From assembly GCA_002305755.1 (NCBI GenBank), contig DBQV01000025.1, positions 371 through 64,370 on the forward strand: 64,000 nt of DNA, given 5' to 3'. A program made the translations under genes and the position numbers. The DNA is from Christensenella sp. UBA1385. Lineage in GTDB: Bacteria > Bacillota > Clostridia > Christensenellales > Aristaeellaceae. Positions 7,725 through 16,226 of this stretch are shown in pieces; positions within the stretch are counted from its first letter, which is position 1; every line of letters starts with the position of its first letter. The notes under the pieces were generated by a model that was not told the origin of the DNA, made no database searches, and worked only from the letters and a program-made list of their open reading frames with translations.

Positions 7725-8933
7725 ATGGCGGAACAACTCAGGGAACTGCAGGGATGGATCAGGGAAGAGCTGGACAGGTGCATCGGCTTCTGGCTGGAGC
7801 ACGGCATGGACCCCACCTGGGGCGGCGTTTACACCTGCCTGGACAGGGAAGGCAAGATCTTTTCCACCGACAAGAGCGTGTGGATGCAGGGGCGCTGCGC
7901 ATGGACCTTTGCACACCTGTGCAACCAGTACGGCGAAAGGCCCGAGTGGCGCGCGGCGGCGGAGAGCTGCCTTGACTTCATGGAAAAGCACTGCATCGAC
8001 CGCGAAAAGGGCGGGCGCATGTACTTCACCGTCACCAGGGAAGGCCTGCCGCTGCGGCAGCGGCGCTACAACTTTTCCGAGGGCTTCTACGCCATGGCCA
8101 ACGCCGAGTACTATATGCTCAGCGGCAGGCGGGAGAACCTTGAGCGTGCCCGCGCGGCCTATGAGCTGATCTGGAAGCTGAACCGCGGCCTGATGGAGGA
8201 CCCGGTGGGCATGGGCCCCAAGACCATCCCGGAGACCCGCAGCGGCCGCGCGCTGGCCGACCCCATGATCTACCTGAACCTCTCCGACGTGATGCGCCGC
8301 GCGGACCCGGAGCGCACCGCGCTCTATGACGAGCGGGCCGAGCAGTGCGTCAGCGACATCTTCACCTACCACCGCAAGAAGGAGATGCGCTGCACGCTGG
8401 AGTTCGTGGGCATGCACGGCGAGTTCTTCGGCGACGTGACCGCCGGCCGCGTGGTGAACCCCGGGCACGACATCGAGTGCTCCTGGTTTTTGATGGAGGA
8501 AGCCAACCGCCTCCATGACGGCGACCTGCACGAGGAGGCCGAGAGCCTGTTCCTGGATGCCATCAACGCCGGCTGGGATAAGGAATACGGCGGCCTGCTT
8601 TACTTTGTGGACTGCCTGGGCAGGCCCCCGGAAGCCTATGAGCACGACATGAAGCTGTGGTGGCCCCACAACGAGATCGTGATCGCCGCCCTGATGGCCT
8701 GGCGCGATACGGGCAAGCAGGTCTTCCTCGACTGGCTGAACAAGACGGTGGACTACTGCAAGGCCCACTTCTCTGACCCGGATTTTGGCGAGTGGTACGG
8801 CTATCTGCGCCGCGACGGCCTGCCCACCCAGCCGCCCTGCAAGGGCAGCACCTTCAAGGGCCCCTTCCACCTGCCCCGTATGCTGATGATGGCGGACGCC
8901 ATGCTGGACGAGATCCTGAGCAAACGGCAATAA
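7725..8933 (+). CDS. N-acylglucosamine 2-epimerase (AGE family)
   Basis: 402 residues, the full length of the family. It is an alpha6/alpha6-barrel enzyme that interconverts N-acetylmannosamine and N-acetylglucosamine. Conserved histidines lie at position 248 (NPGHDIE) and position 382 (FHLPR), with WWPHNE at about 312-317; they correspond to the conserved catalytic and active-site set. The ATG at 7725 follows GGGAGGG, 13 nt after the regulator stop. Here it stands in for NanE, which acts on ManNAc-6-P in other bacteria. Epimerisation may therefore happen before phosphorylation. Confidence 0.9.
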   Translation: MAEQLRELQGWIREELDRCIGFWLEHGMDPTWGGVYTCLDREGKIFSTDKSVWMQGRCAWTFAHLCNQYGERPEWRAAAESCLDFMEKHCIDREKGGRMYFTVTREGLPLRQRRYNFSEGFYAMANAEYYMLSGRRENLERARAAYELIWKLNRGLMEDPVGMGPKTIPETRSGRALADPMIYLNLSDVMRRADPERTALYDERAEQCVSDIFTYHRKKEMRCTLEFVGMHGEFFGDVTAGRVVNPGHDIECSWFLMEEANRLHDGDLHEEAESLFLDAINAGWDKEYGGLLYFVDCLGRPPEAYEHDMKLWWPHNEIVIAALMAWRDTGKQVFLDWLNKTVDYCKAHFSDPDFGEWYGYLRRDGLPTQPPCKGSTFKGPFHLPRMLMMADAMLDEILSKRQ

Positions 8934-8966
8934 AGCGGCGCAAGGCCGCAAGAATAGGAGCATACC

Positions 8967-9428
8967 ATGATCTTCTGCAGAAAAGAGTTCCTGAACCGCT
9001 ACCTGGGCCTGGACAAGAACCTGGACGAGGCCATCCGTTACGTGCTGGCGCTGGATACCGACGGGCTGGCGGCCGGCCGCGCCGAGATCAGGGGCAACGA
9101 GATCTACCTGAACCGGCAGTCCCTCACCACCGCGCCCGAGGAGGAGCTTCTGTTTGAATCCCACAGGCGCTACATCGACATCCACCTGGGGCTGTCGGGC
9201 ACCGAGCGCATCCTCTGCGCGGAGGAGAGCTCGCTGGAGCTGGTGGAAAAGGACGAGGAGAAGGACTACCTCTTTTTGAAGGGCAGGCCGCGCTGCGAGT
9301 TCAGCCTGAGGGCGGGCGACGCGCTGGTGCTCTTCCCCTACGAGGGCCACAAGGTCAAGTGCATGACCGGCAGCCCCGAGCAGGTGGAAAAGATCATCGT
9401 CAAGATCCGTCCCGCGGGCAGACCCTGA
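8967..9428 (+). CDS. YhcH/YjgK/YiaL-family protein, probable sialic acid anomerase (NanQ-like)
   Basis: 153 residues with the DUF386 signature FESHRRYIDIHLGLSG-E and a later LFPYEGHKV segment. The His and Glu side chains of this family line a metal-containing cupin-like pocket. In E. coli, YhcH (NanQ) speeds opening or anomerisation of N-acetylneuraminate for the lyase. Placement between the epimerase and the ROK kinase in a nan locus supports that role here. A less specific role in sugar handling cannot be excluded. Confidence 0.8.
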   Translation: MIFCRKEFLNRYLGLDKNLDEAIRYVLALDTDGLAAGRAEIRGNEIYLNRQSLTTAPEEELLFESHRRYIDIHLGLSGTERILCAEESSLELVEKDEEKDYLFLKGRPRCEFSLRAGDALVLFPYEGHKVKCMTGSPEQVEKIIVKIRPAGRP

Positions 9429-9444
9429 TAAGGAGAGAGAAAAC

Positions 9445-10299
9445 ATGCATGTGATCGGTATCGACGTGGGCGGCACCTCCATCAAGCTGGGCGTGGTCGG
9501 CGAGGGGGGGCAGATCCTCTACCGCGACCAGGAGAAAACGCCCCATGACATCCGTCAGATGGTGGAGACGCTGGCCCGCCTGGCGCAGAAGGCGCGCGCG
9601 CAGTACCCCGGCGCGCCCATCGGCCTCTCCTGCGCCGGCACGCTGGACACCGAGGGCAACATCACCGCCAACCAGATGGGCTGGATGAAGGAGCCCATCT
9701 CAAGGCTGCTGGAGGAGCGTTTCGGGGAGAAGATCGCCGTAGAAAACGACGCCGTCTGCGCCTTGCTGGCGGAGCACCAGCACGGCGCGCTCAAGGGCGT
9801 GGAAACGGGCATCCTGCTCACGCTCGGCACCGGCATCGGCGGCGGGCTCATCCTCGGCGGCCGCCCTGTGCGCGGCCATGGCGGCCTGCACGGTGAGATC
9901 GGCCACCTGATCACCCACGCGGGCGGCACTGCCTGCGGCTGCGGCCAGCAGGGCTGCTGGGAGCAGTATGCCGCCGCCCGCGCGCTGCAGATCATGTCCG
10001 GCGGGCTTGAGGTGAAGGAGATCATGGACCGCGTCAAGGCGGGCGAGCTGCAGGAGCTGTGGCAGCGCTATCTGGACGAGGTGGTGATCGGCCTGAGCTC
10101 ACTGATGATGGTGTTCATGCCCGATGTGATCGCCTTTGGCGGCGGCCTCTCCAACGCCGGCCCCATCGTGGTGGATTCCATCCGCGAGGCGGCGCAGAAG
10201 ACCAGCGCCTTCCGCATCTACTGCCCCTTCACGCAGTTTGTGAGCGCCAGCTTCCAGAACGACGCCGGCATCCTGGGCGCTGCCGCGCTCGTTCACTGA
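9445..10299 (+). CDS. ROK-family sugar kinase, probable N-acetylmannosamine or N-acetylglucosamine kinase
   Basis: 284 residues. The ATP-binding DVGGTSIKLG motif lies near the N-terminus and the catalytic aspartate is in VENDAVCALLAEHQ at about residue 103. The zinc-binding ROK signature CGCGQQGCWEQ is at about residues 168-178, preceded by GEIGH. ROK kinases act on glucose, ManNAc or GlcNAc. Next to nanA and an AGE epimerase the substrate is most likely ManNAc (NanK role) or the GlcNAc produced by the epimerase. Stop and start spacing within the operon is short on both sides. Confidence 0.85.
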   Translation: MHVIGIDVGGTSIKLGVVGEGGQILYRDQEKTPHDIRQMVETLARLAQKARAQYPGAPIGLSCAGTLDTEGNITANQMGWMKEPISRLLEERFGEKIAVENDAVCALLAEHQHGALKGVETGILLTLGTGIGGGLILGGRPVRGHGGLHGEIGHLITHAGGTACGCGQQGCWEQYAAARALQIMSGGLEVKEIMDRVKAGELQELWQRYLDEVVIGLSSLMMVFMPDVIAFGGGLSNAGPIVVDSIREAAQKTSAFRIYCPFTQFVSASFQNDAGILGAAALVH

Positions 10300-10308
10300 G
10301 GAAAAACC

Positions 10309-10947
10309 ATGGACAGAAGGCATGTGCTTTGCTTCGGCGATTCCAATACCTGGGGCTACCGGGGCCCCGAGGGCGGACGCTTTGACGACGACACCCGCTG
10401 GACCATGCGCATGGCGGGTCTGCTGGGCAGCGGGTATCTGGTGATCGAGGAGGGCCTCAGCGGGCGAACCACCTGCTTTGAAGACCCGCTGAACGAGGGC
10501 CTGAGCGGCCTTGCCGTTCTCACGCCCGTGCTGCGGAGCCACGCGCCGCTGGACCTCTTGATCGTCATGCTGGGCACCAACGACTGCAAGCAGCGCTTCG
10601 CCGCCACCCCCGTCAACATCAGGGACGGGCTGCTGCGCCTGGTCAACAAGGCGCGCGGGCTGGACGTGTGGCGCGCCGATCCCCGCATCCTCATCGTGGC
10701 CCCCGTCGTGATCGACGGGCGGCTGGACGCGAGCGTCCACGCCGGCGGCATGGGCGAGGGCTGCGTGGAAAAATCAAGGCGCCTGCCCGCCCTCTTTGAG
10801 CAGATGGCCGCCGGGCAGGGCCTGGACTTCTTCGACTGCAACCCCTTCGTCACCCCGGCCGAGGGCGACTTCATGCACTTTGACGAGCCCAGCCACGCCC
10901 GCTTTGCCGAGGCGCTGGCGGGAAAGGTGCGGGAGATACTCGGATAG
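10309..10947 (+). CDS. SGNH/GDSL-type hydrolase, possible sialate or sugar O-acetylesterase
   Basis: 212 residues with the SGNH blocks in order. Block I is CFGDSNTWGYRG with the nucleophilic serine near residue 8, the block III motif is MLGTNDCKQ, and the C-terminal FDEPSHARF supplies the Asp/His pair. The arrangement resembles the arylesterase-like branch of SGNH hydrolases. As the last gene of the nan operon, 10 nt after the kinase, it could remove O-acetyl groups from sialic acids. No signal peptide is visible, so it would act inside the cell. The substrate is an inference from position. Confidence 0.75.
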   Translation: MDRRHVLCFGDSNTWGYRGPEGGRFDDDTRWTMRMAGLLGSGYLVIEEGLSGRTTCFEDPLNEGLSGLAVLTPVLRSHAPLDLLIVMLGTNDCKQRFAATPVNIRDGLLRLVNKARGLDVWRADPRILIVAPVVIDGRLDASVHAGGMGEGCVEKSRRLPALFEQMAAGQGLDFFDCNPFVTPAEGDFMHFDEPSHARFAEALAGKVREILG

Positions 10948-10969
10948 TTCGGATCATCCACGGCGCGTT

Positions 10970-10998
10970 CGGGAGGGCTTCGGCCCTCCCGATTTTTG
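10970..10998 (+). terminator. Terminator of the rightward nan operon
   Basis: CGGGAGGGC-TTCG... forms a 9-bp perfect stem closed by a TTCG tetraloop (10970-10991) and is followed by ATTTTTG, 23 nt after the esterase stop. Confidence 0.9.
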
Positions 10999-11051
10999 CG
11001 TGGCGCGCTGCGGTCGGGGCTTTTGCTTTTCCCTTTTGGGCGTGCCTTTGA

Positions 11052-11057
11052 TATAAT
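11052..11057 (+). promoter_or_regulatory. -10 box (TATAAT) upstream of the ECF sigma factor
   Basis: A perfect TATAAT in a TGATATAATGG context lies 31 nt before the chosen ATG. A clear -35 at the usual spacing is not visible. A transcript starting near 11064 excludes the longer upstream reading frame. The same hexamer context could be read by an alternative sigma factor. Confidence 0.4.
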
Positions 11058-11088
11058 GGGCTTCAGGCTGAAAAGAGGAAGGGCGGAC

Positions 11089-11625
11089 ATGGAGCTGCAA
11101 AGAGAGCGGGAGGAATTTATCGGCGGGCTTTACGCCGCCAATTTTGACCTGCTCGAAAAGATGTGCTACCGCATGGCGGACTATGACAGCGCCTGTGCCG
11201 ACCTGGTGGCGGACGCCATCCAGGAGGCCTTTCTGGCCGCGGATCAGAACTGGCGAAAGCTGCAGAGCCATCCCAACCCCTCCGGCTGGCTGGTGCTCAC
11301 CTGCCGGAACCGCATGCGGGACGCGCTGCGGCGCGAGCGCAGCCGGAGGAAATTTTCCGCCTGGTCGCTGGACGGGGCGGCCGCCCTGCCGATGGCCGAC
11401 AGCGAGAGCGCGCTGGACGCCTGGATGGACGCGGAGGCGGACAGGCAGCGGGCCGAGGAGGTGCTCGGCCGCCTGTCGCCGGGCGAGCGCGAGGTGGCGC
11501 AGCGCTACTTTGTGGAGGACAAGAGCATGCAGCAGGTGGCGGAGGAAAACAGGCTGAGCCTCTCCGCCGTCAAGAGCGCGGTCTTCCGCATCCGGCAGAA
11601 GGCCAGGGAGATTTATAAAAAGTGA
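11089..11625 (+). CDS. ECF-type RNA polymerase sigma factor
   Basis: 178 residues from the ATG at 11089. This start was chosen because AGAGGAAGG precedes it and the TATAAT box lies just upstream. A sigma-2 region with DLVADAIQEAFLAA spans roughly residues 10-85, with the WLVLTCRNRMRDALRRERS arginine-rich end of region 2.4. The sigma-4 helix-turn-helix (LSPGEREVAQRYF, then MQQVAEENRLSLSAVKSAVF) lies at about 120-165. Like other ECF factors it lacks regions 1 and 3. It sits 60 nt before a membrane-anchored protein that may sense a signal and hold it inactive. Confidence 0.88.
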   Translation: MELQREREEFIGGLYAANFDLLEKMCYRMADYDSACADLVADAIQEAFLAADQNWRKLQSHPNPSGWLVLTCRNRMRDALRRERSRRKFSAWSLDGAAALPMADSESALDAWMDAEADRQRAEEVLGRLSPGEREVAQRYFVEDKSMQQVAEENRLSLSAVKSAVFRIRQKAREIYKK

Positions 11626-11685
11626 AGGCCGGGAGCGCAACTATTTTGACTTTCACGCACTATATAAGAGGGAAGGGGGCCGCAG

Positions 11686-13329
11686 ATGAACGCGCAGGAA
11701 GCCAGAAACCGTCTGGCGCTTGACAGGCTCAAGCGCGCGCTGAGGGACGGAAGCATCACGCCGGATGAGCTGAAGGCCCGTCTTTTGCGCGCCCTGAAAG
11801 AAGAAGAAAGCAAGGGCCCCGCCCGTATGGATACGGCCTTCATGGCCGAGTGCGAGGAGCTGCTCTGGCAGCTGCACGCCCCGCTGACCGAGGGCCTGCG
11901 CTCCGGCAAACGGGAAGGCTGGCTGCGCCTGCGCGAGGGCATGGGCAGGCGTCGCGCCGCCCAGCGCCCTGCCCCGCTGCGCAGCGCGGGCTTTGCCCTG
12001 GCCGGGGCCGCGCTGGTGGCCGGGCTCTTCTTCCTGGGCGTCCACCGCCTGCGCCCCGAAAACCTGGCCGCCGCCCCGCAGCGGGCAGCGGTGACGATGC
12101 CCATCTCCGAGTCTCTTTCGCCGGATGACGGGCGGGCCGGGTTCACCACCCCCTTCGCCGTGATCACCGCCGCGCCCACGCCCACCCCCTCCCCCACGCC
12201 GGAGCCCACTCCCCTGCCCACCGATCAGCCCGCCGCGCAGGCGCAGCCGACGGCCCGCCCGCAGCCCGCACAGGAGAGCATCCCGGCGCAGGAGCCGTCG
12301 GGGCCCAAGTACCTCACCCTTGGCCAGCTTCGCGCGCTGGCCCCCGCGCGCTTCACTTACAACGCCGCCTCCAGAAGCGGGGCCGATCCCGTGGACGCGC
12401 CCGTCATACTGCCCGAGGGCGAGGCGCTGGCCGTGCCGCGGCTCGGCTGGATCATTCCCGATGACGCGGCCCTGCGTGAATTCGCCGGCAAAGCAGCGGG
12501 CAGCGAAGACGCGCACGTTTACGCCAGCGTGCAGCATCAAAGCTTTGCCGTCATCGTCTCCCCCGACGGGCAGGCGGACGGGGGCGGTACGATGAGCGAG
12601 CGGCAGGCGGCCGATCTGCTGGAGGGCGCGGTGCGGGCCGCGGGCCTTTCGGAGGGCGGGCTGCTCCTGCTGCGGCAGGACCCGGAGACCGGCCTGAGCC
12701 GCCCCCTGAACGGCGATCAGCCCGATGAGGCCGCATCCGATGCCGGGCACCACTATTACCTGCTCACCGGCGCGCAGACCTTCGGCGGCGCGCAGCTCTT
12801 CCCGGACGATTATCATTTCGCCGGGCCCCACTTTGGCCTGAACTCTTCCGTCAGCGCCAGCATATCGGGCAGCGAGCAGTTCAGCATAGACGGCACCCTG
12901 CTGCGCCAAAGCTCGCTCAAGGCGGAGGACGTCCCCCTGGCCGACGTGGAACGCGTGCTGGCGCAGCTGCGCGCCATGCTGGATGACGGCCTCCTCAGCG
13001 GTGTGGACAGCATCGAGCTGGGGTATGAGCTGTACTACGAAAACTATGTCAGCCCCAAGGACGGCGATGCCCAGGCCAAGGCCTCCCTGCTGGCCCTTCC
13101 CGTCTGGCGTGTGATGGCGCGCTGCGAGGGGGAGGCCTCCGGCGAAGTGCAGCCTCTGACGCGCGGTTTTGACGCGCAGCTGGGCATCCGCTACTGCGAG
13201 CTGCGCTTCAGCGCCCAGACCGGCGAATACCAAAGCCCAGGCGACGCCGCTGTCAAGACCTATAACCCCGTGCTGCTCACCTGGCAGCAGCTGGAGGGCG
13301 AGGAGGATGTGGAGCTGTACGGAAAGTGA
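11686..13329 (+). CDS. Membrane-anchored extracytoplasmic protein next to ECF sigma factor, possible anti-sigma/sensor
   Basis: 547 residues, not recognised as a named family. About 100 charged residues face the cytoplasm (DRLKRALRDGSITPDELKARL). One membrane helix follows at about 103-121 (GFALAGAALVAGLFFLGV). Next is a Pro/Thr/Gln linker rich in PTP repeats at about 165-200, then a large extracellular domain of more than 300 residues with YLTLGQLRALAPARF and a tyrosine-rich ELGYELYYENYV segment. A cytoplasmic N-terminus, one helix and a big outer domain, directly after an ECF sigma gene, fit an anti-sigma factor with a sensor domain. No zinc-binding HxxxCxxC motif is visible. The role is inferred from architecture. 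Confidence 0.6.
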   Translation: MNAQEARNRLALDRLKRALRDGSITPDELKARLLRALKEEESKGPARMDTAFMAECEELLWQLHAPLTEGLRSGKREGWLRLREGMGRRRAAQRPAPLRSAGFALAGAALVAGLFFLGVHRLRPENLAAAPQRAAVTMPISESLSPDDGRAGFTTPFAVITAAPTPTPSPTPEPTPLPTDQPAAQAQPTARPQPAQESIPAQEPSGPKYLTLGQLRALAPARFTYNAASRSGADPVDAPVILPEGEALAVPRLGWIIPDDAALREFAGKAAGSEDAHVYASVQHQSFAVIVSPDGQADGGGTMSERQAADLLEGAVRAAGLSEGGLLLLRQDPETGLSRPLNGDQPDEAASDAGHHYYLLTGAQTFGGAQLFPDDYHFAGPHFGLNSSVSASISGSEQFSIDGTLLRQSSLKAEDVPLADVERVLAQLRAMLDDGLLSGVDSIELGYELYYENYVSPKDGDAQAKASLLALPVWRVMARCEGEASGEVQPLTRGFDAQLGIRYCELRFSAQTGEYQSPGDAAVKTYNPVLLTWQQLEGEEDVELYGK

Positions 13330-13402
13330 GCTTTCCCGGCAGCCATCAGGGCTGCGGAAAAGGTCGCGCGCCGGCATACAGCCAATAAGAGCCGCTCACA
13401 TC

Positions 13403-13451
13403 AGCCGTTTTTCGCTCACACCCGGAGGAGGGGAGCGGAACGGCTTTTTTT
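13403..13451 (+). terminator. Terminator after the sigma-factor operon
   Basis: AGCCGTT (13403-13409) pairs with AACGGCT (13439-13445), and inner CGCTC pairs with GAGCG. A run of T residues follows (13445-13451), about 75 nt after the stop. Confidence 0.85.
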
Positions 13452-13477
13452 CGGCCTCTTTTCAGGATCCTGTAGGT

Positions 13478-13506
13478 TTACCCCTTCCCCTCTTATCTGC
13501 TATAAT
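13478..13506 (+). promoter_or_regulatory. Putative promoter of galT
   Basis: TATAAT at 13501-13506 with a weak -35 TTACCC at 13478-13483 (17-nt spacer), 34 nt before the galT start. It lies just beyond the previous terminator. Confidence 0.45.
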
Positions 13507-13540
13507 GACCGCAGCTCATATAGATCACGGAGGTGGCGGG

Positions 13541-15040
13541 ATGTCGCAGCGTGGGGAATGGACGGACGCTCAGGTGGTGACGCTGTTTTGCCAGGCGGCG
13601 GTGCAGTCGGGCCTGATCGAGCAGGAGGACGTGGATTACTCTATCAACCGCCTGCTGGATCTTTTGCAGATGGAGGAGCCGCAGCAGGCGGCCAGCCTGG
13701 AGCCGATCCTTGACCTGGCGGACAGTCTGGTGGACTGCGCGGTGGAAAAGGGCCTGTGTGAGGACAGCCCCGAGGCGCGGGACCGCTTCAGCTCCCGCCT
13801 GTTTGGGCTGGTGACGCCGGGGCCGCAGGCCGTGCGGGATGAGTTTTACCGCCTGATGCGGGAAAAGGGCAGCATGGCGGCCACGGACTGGTTCTACGCG
13901 CTGTGCCGCGCCAACGACTATATCAGGACCCGCCGGATCGAAGAGAACGTGCGCTACTGCGCGCAGACGGAGGCCGGAGGGCTGGAGATCACCATCAACC
14001 TGTCCAAGCCGGAGAAGGACCCGCGGGACATCGCCCAGGCGCGCCTGCGCCCCGCGGTGGGCTATCCCCGCTGCGCGCTGTGCCGGGAGAACCCTGGTTA
14101 CGCCGGGCGGCCCGGCTTCCCCGCGCGGCATAACCACCGCATCATCCCCATCACGCTGTCGGGCCAGCCCTGGTACCTGCAGTATTCGCCCTATCTGTAC
14201 TACGAGGAGCACTGCATCGTGTTCAACCGCGAGCACGTGCCCATGCAGATGAACCGGGACAGCTTTGAGCGCATGCTCGATTTTGTGGATCTGTTCCCCC
14301 ACTATTTCATCGGCTCCAACGCCGACCTGCCCATCGTGGGCGGCTCCATCCTGACGCATGACCACTTCCAGGGCGGGCGGTACGAGTTTCCCATGGAGCG
14401 GTCGGAGACGCGCTTCGGCTTTGAGACGGGCATCCCGGGCCTGTCCGCCTGCGCGCTCAAATGGCCCATGACCTGCCTGAAGCTGCAGAGCGAAAGCCGG
14501 CAGACCCTGGCCGAGGGCATGGAAAGGGTGCTGAACGCGTGGCGCGGATACAGCGATGAGAGCCTGGGCATATTCGCCCGCAGCGGCAACGCCCCCCACA
14601 ACGCCGTCACCCCCGTGGTGCGCAGGACGGCCTCGGGCTACACCGCCTACCTGCTGCTGCGCAACAACATCACCACGCCGGAGCATCCCCTGGGCGTGTT
14701 CCACCCGCACGCGGAGTACCACCACATCAAAAAAGAAAACATCGGCCTCATCGAGGCCATGGGCCTGTTTATCCTGCCGGGCCGCCTTAAAAAGGAGCTG
14801 GCCCAGGTGGAGGATTTCCTCTCCGGCCGGGCCCCCCTGCCGCCCGACAGCCCTCACCGCCTCTGGGTGAAGGAGATCTGCGCCCGGCTGCCCGAAAACA
14901 GGCAGGGCGTGGACATCGCCGAGTATATCCGCGAGGAGGTGGCCAAGGTCTGCTGCGCGCTGCTGCACAACACCGGCGTGTTCAAGCAGGACGAAGCGGG
15001 CGAGGCCGGGCTTAGAAAGTTCCTCAGCACCGTGTTCTGA
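13541..15040 (+). CDS. galT: UDP-glucose--hexose-1-phosphate uridylyltransferase, class II
   Basis: 499 residues, the long class II GalT found in Firmicutes. Conserved segments include the NREHVPMQM region, VGGSILTHDHFQGGRYEFPM with the catalytic-region histidines, and FHPHAEYHHIKKENIGLIEAMG near the C-terminus. It transfers UMP between UDP-glucose and galactose-1-phosphate in the Leloir pathway. ATG 13541 has CGGAGGTGGCGGG just upstream; a longer frame exists but runs back through the terminator. No galK or galE sits beside it, which is unusual. The gene stands alone between two terminators. Confidence 0.9.
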   Translation: MSQRGEWTDAQVVTLFCQAAVQSGLIEQEDVDYSINRLLDLLQMEEPQQAASLEPILDLADSLVDCAVEKGLCEDSPEARDRFSSRLFGLVTPGPQAVRDEFYRLMREKGSMAATDWFYALCRANDYIRTRRIEENVRYCAQTEAGGLEITINLSKPEKDPRDIAQARLRPAVGYPRCALCRENPGYAGRPGFPARHNHRIIPITLSGQPWYLQYSPYLYYEEHCIVFNREHVPMQMNRDSFERMLDFVDLFPHYFIGSNADLPIVGGSILTHDHFQGGRYEFPMERSETRFGFETGIPGLSACALKWPMTCLKLQSESRQTLAEGMERVLNAWRGYSDESLGIFARSGNAPHNAVTPVVRRTASGYTAYLLLRNNITTPEHPLGVFHPHAEYHHIKKENIGLIEAMGLFILPGRLKKELAQVEDFLSGRAPLPPDSPHRLWVKEICARLPENRQGVDIAEYIREEVAKVCCALLHNTGVFKQDEAGEAGLRKFLSTVF

Positions 15041-15057
15041 CGGCCAGCCGATGATAG

Positions 15058-15094
15058 AAAAAAGGAACCCGGGGTTTAGCCGCGGTTCCTTTTT
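15058..15094 (+). terminator. Terminator of galT
   Basis: AAAGGAACC (15061-15069) pairs with GGTTCCTTT, the hairpin ending in a T run, 20 nt after the galT stop. The A-rich 5' side makes it usable from both strands. Confidence 0.85.
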
Positions 15095-15136
15095 GAATGG
15101 ATCAAAGAGGGGTTCGGCAGACAGTGGAGGGAAAGG

Positions 15137-15757
15137 CTACCGCAGCTCGCTGAACCGGCTGAGGATGCTGTCTTCGGGCGTGATCGCGCGGATGACCCGG
15201 GCGGGCACGCCGGCCGCGAAAGAATTGTCCGGTATATCCCTGGTGACCACGCTGCCCGCGCCTATGACGCAGTTATCGCCGATATGCACGCCGGGGCAAA
15301 CGATGACGCCCGCGCCAAGCCAGCAGTCATGGCCGATGATCACAGGCTTTGCGTAGCAGAGAAAGCGCGTGACGCCGTCGCCGCACCGAATGCCGCGGCG
15401 CTCCTGCGCCAGCATGGGGTGCAGCGGCGTGACGATGGTCACGTTCGGGCCGAAGTTGCAGTGATCGCCGATGGTCACCCTGGCGTTGTCCTGCACGGTA
15501 AAGTTAAAATTCATAAAGCAGTGGCTGCCGATGCTGGTGTGGCTGCCGTAATGAAAGCGGATGGGGCCAAGCATGAAGGTGCCCTCGCCCACCTCGGCGA
15601 GCAGCTCCTTGAGGATGCTCCGGCGGGCCTCCGCGTCCTCCTCAAACAGGCTGCTGAACTGCTGGCTCAGCCTGTGCGCCTTCAGCTTCTTCTCTATCAG
15701 TTCAGGTTCCTCCGATGAAAACAGCCTGCCGCTGAAGATGCGTTCTTCTTCCGTCAT
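15137..15757 (-). CDS. Sugar O-acetyltransferase (maltose/galactoside acetyltransferase, left-handed beta-helix)
   Basis: 206 residues. An N-terminal helical MAT-type domain (ERIFSGRLFSSEEPELIEKK) is followed by hexapeptide repeats (IGSHCFMNFNFTVQD, VTIGDHCNFGPNVTI, VIIGHDCWLGAGVIV, IGDNCVIGAGSVVTRDIP) and the usual ending FAAGVPARVIR. These trimeric enzymes move acetyl from acetyl-CoA to a sugar hydroxyl. The catalytic histidine is probably in TPLHPM. The start at 15757 has AAGGAG at the right distance; the longer frame adds an arginine- and proline-rich stretch foreign to the family. Convergent with galT. Confidence 0.88.
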   Translation of the reverse strand: MTEEERIFSGRLFSSEEPELIEKKLKAHRLSQQFSSLFEEDAEARRSILKELLAEVGEGTFMLGPIRFHYGSHTSIGSHCFMNFNFTVQDNARVTIGDHCNFGPNVTIVTPLHPMLAQERRGIRCGDGVTRFLCYAKPVIIGHDCWLGAGVIVCPGVHIGDNCVIGAGSVVTRDIPDNSFAAGVPARVIRAITPEDSILSRFSELR

Positions 15758-16226
15758 GTCTGGTCGCTCCTTTCCTGAGCTGATTTCGTGTCTGCCCGCG
15801 GCGGGGCCGCCGATGCGGACAGAGGCGTCGCTCCGCCCCGGGGGAGATGCGGCGCAGGCGCCTGTTTTCAAAGTTTAGCATGAACCTGCCGGGCTGTCAT
15901 CCAATCCGTTTTATGCGGGGGCTGGCAAGCGCGGCCCTCTTGGACGTATACTGTCGGGGGAGCGCTCGGCGTCCCTGACGGCGCCCCTTCCCTGCGGGCG
16001 TCAAGGCCCGTGTTCACGCTCACTCAATCGTTCCCGCGCCGCCGCGCCTTCAGGCCGCCCCCTGCTCCGCGCCCGGACCGCTCTCCGCTTTGGATGCAGG
16101 AACGATACTCATTGGGATCAGAGCCGGCAGTCCCTCACCGGGCTGCCGGTCAAGCGTCAGAAAATGCCGCCGCGGGCGGTTTTTCTGTTTCATGCTTGCC
16201 GCTGCGCGAGCGGAAAGGACGGATCG
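15758..16226. other. Gene-free interval of about 470 nt
   Basis: No convincing gene on either strand. It contains a short hairpin CCGCC-gcg-GGCGG followed by five T residues (16167-16184), probably a terminator. The rest is GC-rich sequence without clear promoters. It borders a decayed MATE gene and may itself be decayed. Confidence 0.5.

Noticed and set aside
7686..9485. 599-codon antisense frame over the epimerase and YhcH genes
   Set aside because: Compositional artefact of GC-rich coding DNA opposite two genes with clear motifs; no ribosome site.
13391..13420. Third copy of the CTGCTCACAT repeat
   Set aside because: Only CGCTCACAT is shared. The surrounding palindrome is different and is explained as a terminator.
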